A stretch of DNA of 64,000 nt from Streptosporangium nondiastaticum (lineage in GTDB: Bacteria; Actinomycetota; Actinomycetes; Streptomycetales; Streptomycetaceae), in contig NZ_PXWG01000004.1 in the NCBI RefSeq assembly GCF_003011965.1, forward strand, positions 1 through 64,000, given 5' to 3'. Positions 45,202 through 55,530 of the stretch are shown here, one piece after another. Positions within the stretch are counted from its first letter, which is position 1; each line of letters starts with the position of its first letter. The translations under genes were made by a program, and so were the position numbers. The notes beneath the pieces are model-generated. The model did not search any database. It had not been told where the DNA came from and saw only the letters and a list, made by a program, of their open reading frames with translations.

Positions 45202-45213
45202 CCTATGGAGCTT

Positions 45214-45231
45214 AGTGGACAACTGTCCGGT
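45214..45231. promoter_or_regulatory. Candidate TetR operator 2
   Basis: AGTGGACAACTGTCCGGT shares the core GGACAACTGTCC with operator 1. The 30-bp centre-to-centre distance is close to three helical turns, so two repressor dimers would sit on the same DNA face. It ends 41 bp before the TetR GTG. Confidence 0.8.
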
Positions 45232-45272
45232 TAACAAGGGCGGGATTCGGGCACGCGTCACCGGGAGGACGA

Positions 45273-45851
45273 GTGCAGGAGAAGAAGGACACCGCTCAGC
45301 GGTCGGACGCGAGGCGCAACCGCGAGCGCATCCTGGACGCCGCCGTGGCAGAACTGACGCGCTGCCCGGACGCCCCGCTCAGCGCGATCGCCAGGAAGGC
45401 GGGCGTCGGACAGGGCACGTTCTACCGCAACTTCCCCAACCGCGAGTCGCTCGTCCTGGAGATATACCGCTACGAAATGCAGCAGGTGGCCGAGGCCGCG
45501 GCCCAGTTGCTCGGCACGCGGGAACCGTCCCGGGCCCTGCGCGAGTGGATGGACCGCCTCGCCCGGTTCGCCATGACCAAGGCCGGCCTGGCGGACGCCA
45601 TCCGCATGGCCACCGCCGGGCCCGGGGGACCGCAGAAGCCGGGCCACGCCCCGGTGACCTCGGCGGCCGAACTCCTGCTGCGCGCCAACGAGGAGGCCGG
45701 CACCATCCGCCCGGGCGTCTCCGCGGACGACTTCCTCCTCGCCATCGCCGGCCTCTGGCACATCGACCCCCGCTCGGACTGGCAGCCGCGCGTCACCCGG
45801 CTGATGGACCTCGTCATGGACGGACTGCGCGCGGGAGCGCCCGGGCGCTGA
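45273..45851 (+). CDS. TetR-family transcriptional regulator
   Basis: A 192-residue repressor. The DNA-binding domain reads DARRNRERILDAAVAELTRC, PLSAIARKAGVGQGTFYRNF and PNRESLVLEIYRYEM. The C-terminal helical domain resembles SACE_7040-like TetR proteins (FLLAIAGLWHIDP). GTG 45273 has GGGAGG 4-5 nt upstream. Divergent position and the twin operators make it the likely regulator of the Pao-like operon and itself; an aldehyde or aromatic ligand would be the natural effector, but this is inferred. Confidence 0.93.
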   Translation: MQEKKDTAQRSDARRNRERILDAAVAELTRCPDAPLSAIARKAGVGQGTFYRNFPNRESLVLEIYRYEMQQVAEAAAQLLGTREPSRALREWMDRLARFAMTKAGLADAIRMATAGPGGPQKPGHAPVTSAAELLLRANEEAGTIRPGVSADDFLLAIAGLWHIDPRSDWQPRVTRLMDLVMDGLRAGAPGR

Positions 45852-45855
45852 GCCC

Positions 45856-45886
45856 GGGCCGGCCACGGCGGCAGACCGCCCGGCCC
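45856..45886. terminator. Nested hairpin between convergent TetR and UvrA-like genes
   Basis: GGGCCG (45856-45861) pairs with CGGCCC (45881-45886), and inside it GGCGG/CCGCC pair around CAGA, with a 5-nt bulge on the left arm. It lies 5 nt after the TetR stop and before the end of the convergent gene. Confidence 0.5.
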
Positions 45887-45912
45887 CCCGCCGGCGTCCG
45901 CGCAGGCTCCGC

Positions 45913-48309
<2,397 letters not shown>

Positions 48310-48496
48310 CGTCGCTCCATCCGTTGCGCCGGGCCCGCCCTCGCGGCCGTCCGGCCCGGTCCCACCGGCTTCGAGCGTACGTCCGGCTCCCGCGCGGCCC
48401 GGCCAGGGAAGACGCCGGGGCGCGTCCGCGTGGCGCGCCCGCTCCTGCCGGGCCGGTCCGGGCGGGCGGGCGAGCGGAGGGAAGTCCGGGACGGGA

Positions 48497-49426
48497 CTAC
48501 CGGATGACGACGGAGCGGCCCAGGTAGAAGTACCCGCAGAAATCTCGGTAGTTCCCGCGGTTGGCGGTTTCCGGATTGTTGATGGGGACACCGCTGTTGT
48601 CGTAGTTGCGGGCGGTGTCACGCCCCGGCTTGTGGCCCCAGAACAGCTCCTGGTGCTTGCGGTAGAAGTGGAAGTCCGTGCCCGGCCAGATGACGAGGGC
48701 GATGTACCACCGCGGTCTCTCGCTGTCGGGGAGGCACTGGGCGCTTCCCACCACGCCGTCGACGAACATGGCGCTGATGACGTCGGAGCAGGCGTAGGCC
48801 CGGATGTCGGTGCCGTGAGCGCGGCCCGGCTGGGCGATGCTGTCGGTGTGCTTGTCGGCCGCGTAGTTGTAGCAGTTGTTGTAGGGCTGCACCTCCGGGC
48901 GGTTCCAGAAGGCGGGGTTGTAATTGCCCAGTTCGACGAGGCAGGAGGCGGCGGGGCCGGATTCTTCCGGAGCGGTTGTGCCGACCGCGGGGTACGACGG
49001 GAGACGCGGATTCCGGAAGAATGGCGGAGGGGCCTCGGCGAAGCGGTCGAGCTCGTGCAGGACGAGGTCCCGCATGGGCTCGTCGACGGGCGTGATCAGG
49101 TGCTCGTGCAGCGCCCGGCCGGCGTGACGGGGCATGTCGGAGACCACGCGACGGGCCAGGTCCACGGAACGGGCGACATTGCGGGCGGCGGTCGTCCCGA
49201 TGGCGAATTCGCGGGGCACGGAGCCGGGCCAGGCCTGATCGTCACTCGCGGCGGACACCACGACCTCGCGATAGCCGAGGCCGTCGAATCCTTCGCGGGG
49301 CAGTCCCGCAACCTCCTCGGCGGTATCGGCCACTTCCGAGAGGAGCGCACGGACCGCGCTTTCGTCAGTGATGATCCAGGCGGGATTGGGGCGCCCGGAG
49401 AAGATCTCGACTTCCACTCGCAGCAT
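48497..49426 (-). CDS. Uncharacterised protein with NNCYNYA motif
   Basis: A 309-residue protein without signal peptide. Residues ~1-20 (LRVEVEIFSGRPNPAW) and a helical part precede a C-terminal domain with clustered conserved-looking motifs: YNNCYNYAADKHTDSIAQPG, AYACSDVISAMFVDGV, WYIALVIWPGTDFHFYRKHQ, FWGHKPGRDTARNYDNSG and RDFCGYFYLGRS. Cys in NNCYNYA and the following HFYR and GHKPG histidines recall papain-like or NlpC-type sites, but I cannot place the family. ATG 49426 has AAGGAG 7 nt upstream. It may be a peptidase or toxin-like protein. Confidence 0.75.
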   Translation of the reverse strand: MLRVEVEIFSGRPNPAWIITDESAVRALLSEVADTAEEVAGLPREGFDGLGYREVVVSAASDDQAWPGSVPREFAIGTTAARNVARSVDLARRVVSDMPRHAGRALHEHLITPVDEPMRDLVLHELDRFAEAPPPFFRNPRLPSYPAVGTTAPEESGPAASCLVELGNYNPAFWNRPEVQPYNNCYNYAADKHTDSIAQPGRAHGTDIRAYACSDVISAMFVDGVVGSAQCLPDSERPRWYIALVIWPGTDFHFYRKHQELFWGHKPGRDTARNYDNSGVPINNPETANRGNYRDFCGYFYLGRSVVIR

Positions 49427-49623
49427 CACACTGCTCCTTCGGATCCGTCGAGCGCGAAGAGCGACTCGGACCGATGTGGACTCCACATACTGGCCATGTC
49501 ATTTCATGTGGCGCAATGGTCCGAACGGGTGATGAGGGGGTGGAGACAACAGCTGACTGCCGGCGGGGTCCGCCGGCAGTCAGGTCAGGTTTACCGATCA
49601 GTTCCGTTTCCCGGTGCTGCGCT

Positions 49624-50754
49624 TCAGCCCTGCGTGCCGTTCTGGTCGACGGGGTACAGGCCCAGCTTGCCCTCGGGATCGGCGGGGTTCGCGCCCTTCA
49701 CGTCGCCGACGTAGAGGTTGATGCGCGCCTTGAAGCGGTCGAGGGCGGCGCGGTCGCTCATGAACTTTCCGAGACCGAGCGGGTTCATGTTGTCGTAGTC
49801 GAAAACGTTCTTGCGCCCGGCCGGGGTGGCGACGTCGGTACGGGCGCTCCACCGGCCTTCCTGCCCCTGCTGCGAAAGGAGCCAGCTCAGGTACAACTTG
49901 GCGGCGGCCTTGTGCGGGGCGTCCTTGAGGATGGCGCCGGTCTGCGGCCATGCGACCCAGGGCGACTTCTGCGGGGTGCTCGTCTTCGACAGGCCGCTGG
50001 AGCTGCCCGAGCTGCCGAAGTTCGCCACGTAGCCGTCCTTGCCGACCGTGGCGGAGGCGTCGGCGGTGCCGCGGACGAACTTGGGGTTCTGGGCGAGCAG
50101 CTTCTTCAGGTAGTCGAATCCGTACTTGTCGGTGAGCTGCTTGAAGTAGTAGAGGACGGCGTCGTCGTCGTTCGGGTAGGTGAAGACGAGCTCGTTCTTG
50201 AACTCGGGCTTGAGGAAGTCCTGCGCCTCGACGGGTGCGTTGTCGCCGAGCGTGGTGGCGGTGACGTTGGCGAAGGCGATGAAGAACAGGCCGGTGTAGT
50301 AGCCGTCCTTGTCCTTGATCTGGTCGTAGACCTTGTTCCAGCCGACGGGCTTGTACTTCTCCAGCGCGCCTTCCTTCTTCCAGCGCGGGAAGTCGTCGAG
50401 GGTCTGGAGGTGGACGACGTCGGCCACGACCTTGTGCTCGGCTATCTGGTTGTCGAGGCGCGCGTCGTGGTTCTTGCTGAAGTCGACGACGGTGTCGACC
50501 TTCATCTCGGGGAACCGCTTGAGGAACGCGTTCTTGAGGTAGTCGGCCTGGCCGGGCTTGTCGCCGCCCGCGTAGACGACCAGGCGGCCGCCCTCGGCCA
50601 GGGCGTCCTTGTACAGCTTCTGCAGCTGCTCGTCCTCGCTCGCGCCCTGCGACGCGCGGGAGGCGGAGGGGGTGGCGGCGGCGACGGTGGCTCCGCTCGC
50701 GGCGAGGACGCCCAGGGCGACGGCTGCGGCCCAGGCCTTCCGGGTGGACTTCAC
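49624..50754 (-). CDS. Orphan extracellular solute-binding protein, iron/thiamine type
   Basis: A 376-residue exported protein with a Sec signal (KSTRKAWAAAVALGVLAASG, no lipobox Cys). The mature part is a periplasmic-binding-protein-like fold of the iron(III)/thiamine/putrescine group: EGGRLVVYAGGDKPGQADYL, then VVADVVHLQTLDDFPRWKKE, WPQTGAILKDAPHKAAAKL and YLSWLLSQQGQEGRW. No permease or ATPase gene is adjacent, and without a lipid anchor it would be released or act with a distant transporter. GTG 50754 has AAGGAG 5 nt upstream. An AT-rich palindrome 40 bp upstream is a likely operator. Confidence 0.88.
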   Translation of the reverse strand: MKSTRKAWAAAVALGVLAASGATVAAATPSASRASQGASEDEQLQKLYKDALAEGGRLVVYAGGDKPGQADYLKNAFLKRFPEMKVDTVVDFSKNHDARLDNQIAEHKVVADVVHLQTLDDFPRWKKEGALEKYKPVGWNKVYDQIKDKDGYYTGLFFIAFANVTATTLGDNAPVEAQDFLKPEFKNELVFTYPNDDDAVLYYFKQLTDKYGFDYLKKLLAQNPKFVRGTADASATVGKDGYVANFGSSGSSSGLSKTSTPQKSPWVAWPQTGAILKDAPHKAAAKLYLSWLLSQQGQEGRWSARTDVATPAGRKNVFDYDNMNPLGLGKFMSDRAALDRFKARINLYVGDVKGANPADPEGKLGLYPVDQNGTQG

Positions 50755-50793
50755 GAAGGCTCCTTACAGGGGACATGGGGGGAGAGGAGTGTT

Positions 50794-50807
50794 CTTGAAT
50801 ATTCAAG
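50794..50807. promoter_or_regulatory. AT-rich palindrome upstream of the solute-binding protein
   Basis: CTTGAATATTCAAG is a perfect 14-bp palindrome in ~70% GC DNA. A related half (CCTTAAACTTTCAATAAAG, 50819-50837) lies next to it. The position suits a repressor site for the divergent upstream region. Confidence 0.6.
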
Positions 50808-50916
50808 GATCTCCTCGTCGTCACTCTAGAGCGAATGTCCTTAAACTTTCAATAAAGTCAGCCCGGGCCCGGCGGGCCCGCCGGGCCCCCGGCGGCCCGG
50901 GCAGGCCCCCCGCCGG

Positions 50917-51810
50917 TCATTCGTCCAGGTCAGCCTCCGAAAACAGGAAGATCCCGCTCACGATCAGGGCGGCCCCGACGAACTGCCAGAGGTTGACGCT
51001 CTCGCCGAGGAAGATGATCGCGGCCGCCACGCCGAACACCGGGATGATGTTGAGGATGACGCCCGCCGCGCTCACGGACAGCCGGGTGATCGAGTGGTTG
51101 TACAGGAGGTACGCCACGCCGAGCCCGCCGCCGCACACGATCGCCGCCACCGCCCAGTGGCCGGCGTGCACGCCGGCGGTGAGCGCGGCGGCGTCCGTGC
51201 CCCACTGCCAGGCCAGCAGGGGCAGCATGAACAGCAGGCCGAAGCCGAACTGGTACGCGGTCACGACGAGCGGGTCCATGTCCAGGACGACACGGCCCGC
51301 GATCATGGTGGCGACGGCCGCCGCCAGCGAGCCGGCGAGCACCAGGAGGGAGCCGAGGGAGAGCCCCAGGTCGGCCCTCGGGCCGCCCAGCAGGGCGACT
51401 CCCGCGGCCGCCAGCACCACGCCCGCGACGGCCCGGCCGGTCGGGAGGCGCCGGTTGACGAACGCCGCCAGCGCGACGATGAAGACCGCCTCCGTGCCGT
51501 CGAGCAGGGCGGCCTCGGCGGCGTCGATGTAGGCCAGTCCCAGACCGATGGCCCCGTACCCCAGCATGGGCTCGAACAGGCCGAGGAGGGCGAGCAGGCC
51601 CAGCTGCTTCCGGGTCGGCCGCTGGTGGCCCTTCCAGAGCAGGATGACCCACAGGAGCGCGGCGGACGCCGCGAGGGTGATGGTGAGCAGGGTGACGACG
51701 GAGAGCCCCGCCAGTGAGTACTTCTCGCCGGTGGTCCAGACGCCCCAGAGGATCGAGGCGATCAGCAGGGGCAGCAGCCCGCGTTGCCGGCGCGTGATGA
51801 CGCCGCTCAT
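50917..51810 (-). CDS. EamA/DMT-family transporter (exporter 1 of the aminomutase cluster)
   Basis: A 297-residue integral membrane protein with ten predicted helices in two EamA halves (LLPLLIASILWGVWTTGEKY and GLGVAYLLYNHSITRLSVSA, then IIFLGESVNLWQFVGAALIV). EamA proteins export amino acids and small metabolites. ATG 51810 is followed directly by the first helix. It is in the same direction as the ATP-grasp and aminomutase genes (163-nt gap), so it may export their product. A second EamA closes the other end of the cluster. Confidence 0.92.
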   Translation of the reverse strand: MSGVITRRQRGLLPLLIASILWGVWTTGEKYSLAGLSVVTLLTITLAASAALLWVILLWKGHQRPTRKQLGLLALLGLFEPMLGYGAIGLGLAYIDAAEAALLDGTEAVFIVALAAFVNRRLPTGRAVAGVVLAAAGVALLGGPRADLGLSLGSLLVLAGSLAAAVATMIAGRVVLDMDPLVVTAYQFGFGLLFMLPLLAWQWGTDAAALTAGVHAGHWAVAAIVCGGGLGVAYLLYNHSITRLSVSAAGVILNIIPVFGVAAAIIFLGESVNLWQFVGAALIVSGIFLFSEADLDE

Positions 51811-51973
51811 CCGGCCGCCGGACCGTTCTGTAACTCGTGGAGCATGTGAAGCACGTGATCCCTTCGCTCTGTCATGACGACTGACCGGCCGGCCGACTGA
51901 CCGGCCGGCTTGCCGGGTGCGGTGAGGCGCGCGACGGCCCGGGACCGCCGGGACGGCCCGGGCCGCAGCGGGC

Positions 51974-53224
51974 TCAGATGCCCAGCGCCTCCTCCACCAC
52001 CCGCTCCGCCTCCGCGACGGCTCCGGCGTCCCGCCCGGCCACGAGGTAGCGCCACTTGCCGTCCACGTCGTGGGTGTCCGTCGTGAGGACGGCCCGCACG
52101 TCGGCGGACGCGCCGGCGAGCCCCGCGGCCTCGATGCGGCGCACGGCCTCGCGGAAGTCGAGGTGATCATCGCTGAACCGGCCGTCGGCGCGCCAGTGCA
52201 CCGGGGCGTCCCCGGGCCGCAGCCGCCGGGCCAGCTTCTCCAGGTAAGTGCCGCCCGTGGTCCGCACATTGGCCTCGGTGATCACGTAGCCGCCGTCGTG
52301 CGTGCCGCAGTCGACGTCGAAGATCCCGCGGTAGCCCTGCCCGTGCAGCCATCCGCCGAGGACCGCGGCGGCCTCGTGCAGCGCCGCGGAGTGCGGGCCC
52401 TCGGCGGCCGGGGTGACCATGCCGGTCCAGGCGTTGTTCACCGTCCGCTGGTCGCAGCTGTAGTACGGGGTGACGCCGGCGTCGTCGGCGATCATCTCCA
52501 TGCTCGGGGAGGCCGTGAGCGGCAGGAACTCCTCGTACACCCAGCCGCGGCCCCGCCCGGCCCCGCCGGCGACGGCCTCGCGGACCCGGCGCTCCCGCGA
52601 CTCCCGGGCCCCGGCCTCGACCACCGTGTTCCCGAAGCCCGTGGAGGACCGGTCGGGTTTGACGATGGCGGCGGGGTGGTCGGCGAGGAACGCGACGAGC
52701 CGCCGGACCAGCTCGCCGCGGGTCGCGGCGAACCCTCCGTCGGCGACCGGCAGCCCCAGGGCGGCCGCCGTCTCGCGGATGCCGCTCTTGGTGTTGGCGC
52801 GCCGGACGACGTCCAGGACCGCGTCCTCCGGGTGCGCGGAGTACGGGTGCAGCCGCATGCCGGTGCTGCGGGCGAAGTCGAGGACGGGGCGGTCCAGGGC
52901 GAACGGATCGAGGACGGGCCGCTCGGCCAGCAGCTTCATCGCGCCCAGCCCGGCGGCGACGTCGAGCGGGTGGGCGGTGGCCGTGCCGGCCGGCGCCACG
53001 ATGTCCACCGCGCCGACGTCGAGGCCGACGGTGCGGGCCACGTAGTCGCGGAACCGCGGCGGGCAGGGGGCCAGCATGACGACGCAGTCGCCCGGTTCCG
53101 CCTCCCACAGCATGCGCGCGGTGGGCACGGCCATGGCCCGCAGATAGCGGTCCGTGGGGTCGTCGGCCATGGTGTCGCTGTTGAGGTTCGACAGGATGGT
53201 CCGGCTCGGCCGCCCGTGGCTCAT
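51974..53224 (-). CDS. PGM1-like ATP-grasp peptide ligase
   Basis: A 416-residue ligase with a pre-ATP-grasp domain (TILSNLNSDTMADDPTDRYL, then ARMLWEAEPGDCVVMLAPCP) like that of PGM1, the pheganomycin peptide ligase. The ATP-grasp core follows: NTKSGIRETAAALGLPVADG, PAAIVKPDRSSTGFGNTVV (ATP Lys), WVYEEFLPLTASPSMEMIAD and the metal-binding IFDVDCGTHDGGYVITEANV. It should form an amide bond between an amino-acid carboxylate and another amine, without an NRPS. Its ATG overlaps the aminomutase stop (ATGA), which ties the two reactions: the beta-amino acid made by that enzyme is the natural substrate. Family resemblance is clear; the PGM1 link is by pattern. Confidence 0.85.
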   Translation of the reverse strand: MSHGRPSRTILSNLNSDTMADDPTDRYLRAMAVPTARMLWEAEPGDCVVMLAPCPPRFRDYVARTVGLDVGAVDIVAPAGTATAHPLDVAAGLGAMKLLAERPVLDPFALDRPVLDFARSTGMRLHPYSAHPEDAVLDVVRRANTKSGIRETAAALGLPVADGGFAATRGELVRRLVAFLADHPAAIVKPDRSSTGFGNTVVEAGARESRERRVREAVAGGAGRGRGWVYEEFLPLTASPSMEMIADDAGVTPYYSCDQRTVNNAWTGMVTPAAEGPHSAALHEAAAVLGGWLHGQGYRGIFDVDCGTHDGGYVITEANVRTTGGTYLEKLARRLRPGDAPVHWRADGRFSDDHLDFREAVRRIEAAGLAGASADVRAVLTTDTHDVDGKWRYLVAGRDAGAVAEAERVVEEALGI

Positions 53225-54303
53225 CCGCCCGCCCGGCCCTTCTCGCCCGGCTCCTCCGTGCCGGTCGCAGCCGCCGGGGGAGGCGGAGGATAGGCGTGCT
53301 CCTCGCCCCACGGGTCGGTGACGCGCGCGGCACCGTCCGTCAGGTAGACCGGGCCTATCGGCACCTTGCCGTGCCCGCCGGGGATGTCGAGGACGTACGT
53401 GGGCTGGCACATTCCGGAGACCCGGCCGCGCAGGTCGCGCATGAGCTCCTGGCCCTCGCCGATCGTGGTCCGGAAGTGCGCGGTGCCCTTCGCGAGGTCG
53501 CCCTGGTGCAGGTAGTAGGGCTTGACGCGGTTCACGACGAGGGTGCGGAAGAGGTCCTCCAGCGCCTCGGGCGTGTCGTTCACCCCCCTGAGCAGCACCG
53601 TCTGGCTGACCAGCGGAACGCCGGCGTCCACGAGGCGGCGGAGCGCCCCGCGGGCGTCGTCGCCTATCTCCTGGCTGTGGTTGGTGTGGACGACGACCCA
53701 CACCGGAGTGCCGAGGCGGAGCGCCTCGACCAGGTCCTGCGTCACCCGGCCGGGGTCCACCACGGGGATCCGGGTGTGGAAACGGATCACCTTCACGTGC
53801 TCGATGGCGTCCAGCGCCTCCAGCATGGGGCGCAGTTTGGACGGCGCGATGATGAGCGGGTCGCCCCCGGTGAAGATGACCTCCCAGATCTCGGGGTGCG
53901 CACGGATGTAGTCCAGGGCGGCCTCCAGCTGCTCGCCCCGGAGCATGTGGTCGCCGGGCCCGACGACCTCGCGGCGGAAGCAGAAGCGGCAGTAGACCGG
54001 GCACACGTGCACGGGCTTGAGGAGCACCCGGTCGGGATAGCGGTGGGTGATGCCCTTCACGGGGGTGAAGGGGTCGTCACCGATCGGGTCGTCGCTCTCC
54101 TCGGGGGTGGTCAGCAGTTCCTGGCCGGTGGGCACGAACTGCCGCCCCACCGGGTCGTCCACGGTGAAGATGCGGTCCTGCATCGCCGGCGTGATGCTCA
54201 CGGCGTACCGCTGGGCGACATCGGCGATCGTCGGAAGGTCGGCCTCGTCGACCAGTTTGCTGGCCACGAGGTCTTTCGGTGTGCGGACGGAGCGACTGGC
54301 CAC
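53221..54303 (-). CDS. Lysine 2,3-aminomutase-family radical SAM enzyme
   Basis: A 360-residue enzyme that would move the alpha-amino group of an L-amino acid to the beta carbon using SAM, a 4Fe-4S cluster and PLP. The cluster motif is CPVYCRFC (Cys101, 105, 108); the PLP lysine is in LDIPGGHGKVPIGP. Both acidic residues that bind the lysine side chain in KamA are present (HQGDLAKGTAHFR and VLDIPGG); glutamate mutases change them, and EpmB lacks the PGG context. So L-lysine, giving beta-lysine, is the best guess; arginine (as for BlsG) is possible. It lacks the long C-terminal extension of clostridial KamA. ATG 54303 is the first sensible start. Confidence 0.9.
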   Translation of the reverse strand: MASRSVRTPKDLVASKLVDEADLPTIADVAQRYAVSITPAMQDRIFTVDDPVGRQFVPTGQELLTTPEESDDPIGDDPFTPVKGITHRYPDRVLLKPVHVCPVYCRFCFRREVVGPGDHMLRGEQLEAALDYIRAHPEIWEVIFTGGDPLIIAPSKLRPMLEALDAIEHVKVIRFHTRIPVVDPGRVTQDLVEALRLGTPVWVVVHTNHSQEIGDDARGALRRLVDAGVPLVSQTVLLRGVNDTPEALEDLFRTLVVNRVKPYYLHQGDLAKGTAHFRTTIGEGQELMRDLRGRVSGMCQPTYVLDIPGGHGKVPIGPVYLTDGAARVTDPWGEEHAYPPPPPAAATGTEEPGEKGRAGG

Positions 54304-54780
54304 GTTTCAGTGCCTCTCCCGTGAGGACATTGCGCCGGTGCAATGCTTCGGCCTGTGTGGGCGGGGGACGGGAATCGCTGCTCCGGACGACGGGTGCACG
54401 GGCGCGTGCACGCCATGGAGTACGGAGAAAAACCGGTGGACCGGTGAGTGAGGAGCCGCCGGCCATATCCGGTGGTCCCGGGCCGGCTTGTGCGATCGCT
54501 AAGAGTCCCCTGATCGCTGAACGCGGACCATGATGCAGACGGATTTGACGGCTTGTCAATGATCTCGGAAACTTGCATGTTCCCTCGGTGTTCGGTTACG
54601 GTGCCGACCGTTCGAACGTGTAGTCGCCGCACTGCAAGTCCTTTACCAGGCAGGTTATTTCCGCACAGCAAGTCGCGAGCCGCGAGCCGCGCGCTCCTGC
54701 CGGCCACTGAAACATCGCTCGTCGTATGCCGTCTTAAGCCGTCATGTGCGTGTGCTTGGTTTTTCAGGGGGAGTTGGGTG
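54304..54780. promoter_or_regulatory. 477-bp divergent promoter region of the aminomutase cluster
   Basis: The longest non-coding gap of the window. It is clearly richer in A+T than its surroundings from about 54500 to 54770. TTGAC (54545-54549) and GTCAA (54555-54559) form an inverted repeat. AGGGGGAG (54766-54773) is the ribosome site of the hydrolase gene at 54781. No ORF with protein-like sequence, hairpin terminator or RNA gene was seen. It must hold the promoters of both arms. Confidence 0.6.
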
Positions 54781-55530
54781 ATGAGGACGTCGTCCGTGAG
54801 GCCCCGCATCGGGGTCACCTCACGTTTTCGTCAGGCAATCCGAAGTCACAGCATTCATGAGGGATACACCGAGCAGGTGCTGCGCGCCGGCGGCCTGCCC
54901 CTCGTCATCCCCTGCACCGGCGCGGACGAGGACGTGTGCGCGTCGTACCTCTCCGTGCTCGACGGCCTGCTGCTCACCGGCGGCGAGGACATGGATCCCG
55001 CGCATTGCCGCGGGACGGTCCGGCAGCCCGGATACACCTACCACCCCCGGCGGGACGCGTTCGAGACGCGGCTGGCCGGAGCGGCGCTCGAAGCGGGAAT
55101 GCCCACGCTCGGCATCTGCCGCGGCGCACAGGTGCTCCACACCGTCACCGGAAATCCGCTGATCGGCCACATCCCCGACGTCAACGGCGGTCGCGTCGCG
55201 CACCGGACCTCCCTCACGGAGACCTCCCGGCACTCCGTCACCCTCGCCGAAGGCAGCAAGGCCGCCCGGGCGTACGGGGAGCGGACGCTGAAGGTGGTCT
55301 CGTACCACCACCAGGGACTGGACGAGCAGACTCCGGGCGGCATCCGGTGGCGGGTCACCGCCCGCGCCGACGACTCCCTCGCCGAGGCGATCGAGCGCGA
55401 GGGGGACGCATGGGCGGTCGGCGTCCTGTGGCACCCCGAACTGCCCGCGGACGACGGGCCCGCCGACGGCACGGGCGAGCGCACGGACCCGCTGATCGCC
55501 GCGTTCGTCGCCGCGGCAGGAGCGTCATGA
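54781..55530 (+). CDS. Class I glutamine-amidotransferase-like gamma-glutamyl hydrolase (PuuD-like)
   Basis: A 249-residue cytoplasmic hydrolase. PuuD-type features are RPRIGVTSRFRQ, the triad Cys in PTLGICRGAQVLHTVTGNPL, and the His-Glu pair in AVGVLWHPELPADD, with VSYHHQGLD in between. PuuD removes gamma-glutamyl from gamma-Glu-GABA; in biosynthetic clusters such enzymes can cleave a gamma-glutamyl protecting group. AGGGGGAG lies 7 nt before ATG 54781. The stop overlaps the GNAT start (ATGA). Its role in deprotecting a beta-amino acid intermediate is inferred from context. Confidence 0.9.
   Translation: MRTSSVRPRIGVTSRFRQAIRSHSIHEGYTEQVLRAGGLPLVIPCTGADEDVCASYLSVLDGLLLTGGEDMDPAHCRGTVRQPGYTYHPRRDAFETRLAGAALEAGMPTLGICRGAQVLHTVTGNPLIGHIPDVNGGRVAHRTSLTETSRHSVTLAEGSKAARAYGERTLKVVSYHHQGLDEQTPGGIRWRVTARADDSLAEAIEREGDAWAVGVLWHPELPADDGPADGTGERTDPLIAAFVAAAGAS

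Larger units (their letters stand above)
44949..45272. promoter_or_regulatory. 324-bp divergent promoter region between the Pao-like operon and TetR
   Basis: No coding sequence is supported here. The TetR-proximal 90 bp hold two matching palindromic operators (45184-45201 and 45214-45231). A TATGGT box (45171-45176) lies just before the first site and may be the TetR -10. The operon-proximal 200 bp show nothing clear. Confidence 0.5.

Noticed and set aside
54540..54660. Possible tRNA-like or riboswitch element (CGTTCGAACG and AT-rich context)
   Set aside because: No cloverleaf stems or conserved riboswitch cores could be drawn. It is treated as promoter DNA only.
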